Shown here one piece after another: positions 47,681 to 48,766 of a DNA stretch of 48,766 nucleotides. The stretch covers positions 1-48,766 of the forward strand of contig DAIPYL010000010.1 of NCBI GenBank assembly GCA_036782755.1. The letters are read 5' to 3'. Source of the stretch: Jeotgalicoccus sp036782755. GTDB lineage: Bacteria; Bacillota; Bacilli; Staphylococcales; Salinicoccaceae. A program made the translations under genes and the position numbers. The notes beneath the pieces are model-generated. The model was not told the DNA's origin. It was given only the letters and a program-made list of their open reading frames with translations, and made no database searches. The number at the start of each line of letters is the position of its first letter. Positions within the stretch are counted from its first letter, which is position 1.

Positions 47681-48670
47681 ATGACAGTTACTATATATGA
47701 TGTGGCTAGAGAAGCAAAAGTCTCAATGGCAACAGTTTCTAGAGTCTTAAATGGTAATCCAAACGTCAAACCTGAAACAAGAAAAAAAGTTAAAGATGTT
47801 ATAGATAGATTGAATTACCGACCGAATGCCGTGGCAAGAGGACTTGCAAGCAAAAAAACGACAACAGTCGGCGTAATCATTCCGGACATTTCAGACCTTT
47901 ATTATTCAGCGCTGGCGCGTGGACTGGAAGACATCGCAGAAATGTATAATTACCAGATTATCATTACAAATACGGACCAGGATCCGAAGAAAGAACGCAA
48001 TGCCTTTTTAAACCTTGTCAGCAAACAGGTTGACGGCATTATTTTCCTTGGTGGAAAACTGGACAGCGAAGTAATGCAGGATATCGATACTTCGAAAGTC
48101 CCTGTAGTTATTTGCGGATCAGGTGAAGAAGCCAACGATATTCCAAACGTTAATATCAACTACCACGATGCAGCCAAAGAAGTGTCGGCGAAATTAATCG
48201 CAGACGGCACTAAAAATATCTGTTTCGTAACAGCAGGATATTCACGCTACCAGGAATCACGCATGGTGGAAGGAATGAAAGAAGCATACCGTGAAGCAGG
48301 ACTAAACGGTGACGATTACTTAACGACAGAAGAAGCTGAAGACTACGACAAAGGTAAAGAAATCTTCGGCAAACTGCTTGATACAGACCGCGATGCGGTA
48401 ATTGTAATCAGCGATGAGACAGCAATCGGAATTCTGCACGGCGGACACGAGCACGGTGTGGCAATGCCGCAGCGCCTGCAAATCGTCAGCTGTTCAAACA
48501 CAAGACTCGTGACGATGGTTAGACCTAAAATCTCAAGCATCGCTGTGCCATTATATGACCTTGGTGCAGTAGGGATGAGACTTCTGACTAAATTGATGAA
48601 CGAAGAAACAGTGGACACTACATCAGTAGAACTGCCTTACAGTATCGATTACCGCACAACAACACGGTAA
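47681..48670 (+). CDS. ccpA: Catabolite control protein A
   Basis: A 329-residue LacI-family regulator that, with Ser-phosphorylated HPr, binds cre sites to control carbon metabolism. The helix-turn-helix and hinge are textbook: TIYDVAREAKVSMATVSRVLNG (residues 3-24) and YRPNAVARGLASKKTTTVGVIIPD (about 47-70); the core is a periplasmic-binding-protein fold with SRYQESRM and RPKISSIAVPLYDLGAVGMRLL near the HPr interface. RBS CGGAGGG before ATG 47681. A cre-like site precedes it and a terminator follows. The DAHP synthase gene that lies directly before ccpA in Bacillus and staphylococci is not present. Confidence 0.96.
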   Translation: MTVTIYDVAREAKVSMATVSRVLNGNPNVKPETRKKVKDVIDRLNYRPNAVARGLASKKTTTVGVIIPDISDLYYSALARGLEDIAEMYNYQIIITNTDQDPKKERNAFLNLVSKQVDGIIFLGGKLDSEVMQDIDTSKVPVVICGSGEEANDIPNVNINYHDAAKEVSAKLIADGTKNICFVTAGYSRYQESRMVEGMKEAYREAGLNGDDYLTTEEAEDYDKGKEIFGKLLDTDRDAVIVISDETAIGILHGGHEHGVAMPQRLQIVSCSNTRLVTMVRPKISSIAVPLYDLGAVGMRLLTKLMNEETVDTTSVELPYSIDYRTTTR

Positions 48671-48679
48671 AATATTTTA

Positions 48680-48716
48680 GAAAACCGGACTGCCTGTAGA
48701 CGCGGTCCGGTTTTTT
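48680..48716 (+). terminator. Intrinsic terminator after ccpA
   Basis: Nine-bp stem AAACCGGAC (48681-48689) with its complement (48704-48712), then TTTTG. Confidence 0.88.
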
Positions 48717-48740
48717 GTATGCGAGTAGGGTGTGCGGGGC

Positions 48741-48766
48741 ATGGACAATGTTGAATTAACAAAGGG
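48741..48766 (+). CDS. Possible start of the next gene, cut by the window edge
   Basis: ATG 48741 opens MDNVELTK and stays open to the edge; AGGGTG lies 9 bases upstream. Too short to identify. Confidence 0.3.

Noticed and set aside
1..48766. CRISPR arrays, tRNA or rRNA genes, insertion sequences, prophage or attachment sites
   Set aside because: Read both strands for direct repeats with spacers, cloverleaf-like sequences, transposase motifs and integrases; none was found.

Overview
The window reads as chromosomal backbone of a Firmicute in the family Staphylococcaceae. Gene order follows the metK-to-ccpA stretch known from Staphylococcus and, in part, the ytg/ytm/ytp region of Bacillus subtilis. 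The S-box and T-box leaders, gene-by-gene Shine-Dalgarno sites, frequent TTG/GTG starts and many intrinsic terminators fit this. The moderate G+C and the non-aureus accessory genes (GPP34 protein, NhaC, purple-acid-phosphatase-like esterase) make a halotolerant relative such as Jeotgalicoccus or Salinicoccus more likely than Staphylococcus itself; that genus guess is inference. I saw no tRNA, rRNA, CRISPR, prophage or insertion sequence.

Layout. 1-2460: SAM-I riboswitch, metK and a membrane-anchored NERD protein. 2460-7820: aldehyde dehydrogenase, a small membrane protein, a patatin, a two-gene ThrE-type exporter, an acetyltransferase and a GPP34 protein. 7860-13750: secreted phosphatase, NhaC antiporter, and a kinase-fold/isochorismatase pair divergent from a DUF429 protein. 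13760-20780: butanediol dehydrogenase, a class M sirtuin next to a lipoate ligase, an M20 carbamoylase, PH and DUF1413 proteins, and a sodium:solute symporter preceded by a 29-codon reading frame. 20790-24680: proline dehydrogenase with two FluC/CrcB fluoride channels, gamma carbonic anhydrase, a hydrolase-fold protein without its nucleophile, and MnmM.

24730-34060: ABC exporter pair, Ogt, T-box leader and leuS, a 100-N assembly gap cutting a flavoprotein gene, MurJ-type flippase and an RsuA-type pseudouridine synthase. 34060-43480: LEA-like repeat protein, PepV, YtmP-TrmB, PatB, a small anchored protein, M42 peptidase, an orphan PTS IIC, YtpQ and YtpR. 43490-48766: an FtsK/SftA-like protein with a destroyed Walker A motif, MurC, a YtxG-YtxH pair and CcpA.

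Common threads. Cell-wall and division genes (murJ, murC, FtsK-like), translation quality and tRNA modification (leuS, trmB, mnmM, ytpR, rsuA) and stress genes are interleaved. Four genes or operons (GPP34, DUF1413, LEA-like, ytxGH) carry SigB-like promoters, so the window seems to hold a small general-stress regulon. A cre-like site sits just upstream of ccpA and a weaker one before proline dehydrogenase. The most unusual items are the pseudo-ATPase FtsK relative, the SirTM-lipoate ligase pair lacking the usual GcvH-L and macrodomain partners, and the serine-less alpha/beta hydrolase.
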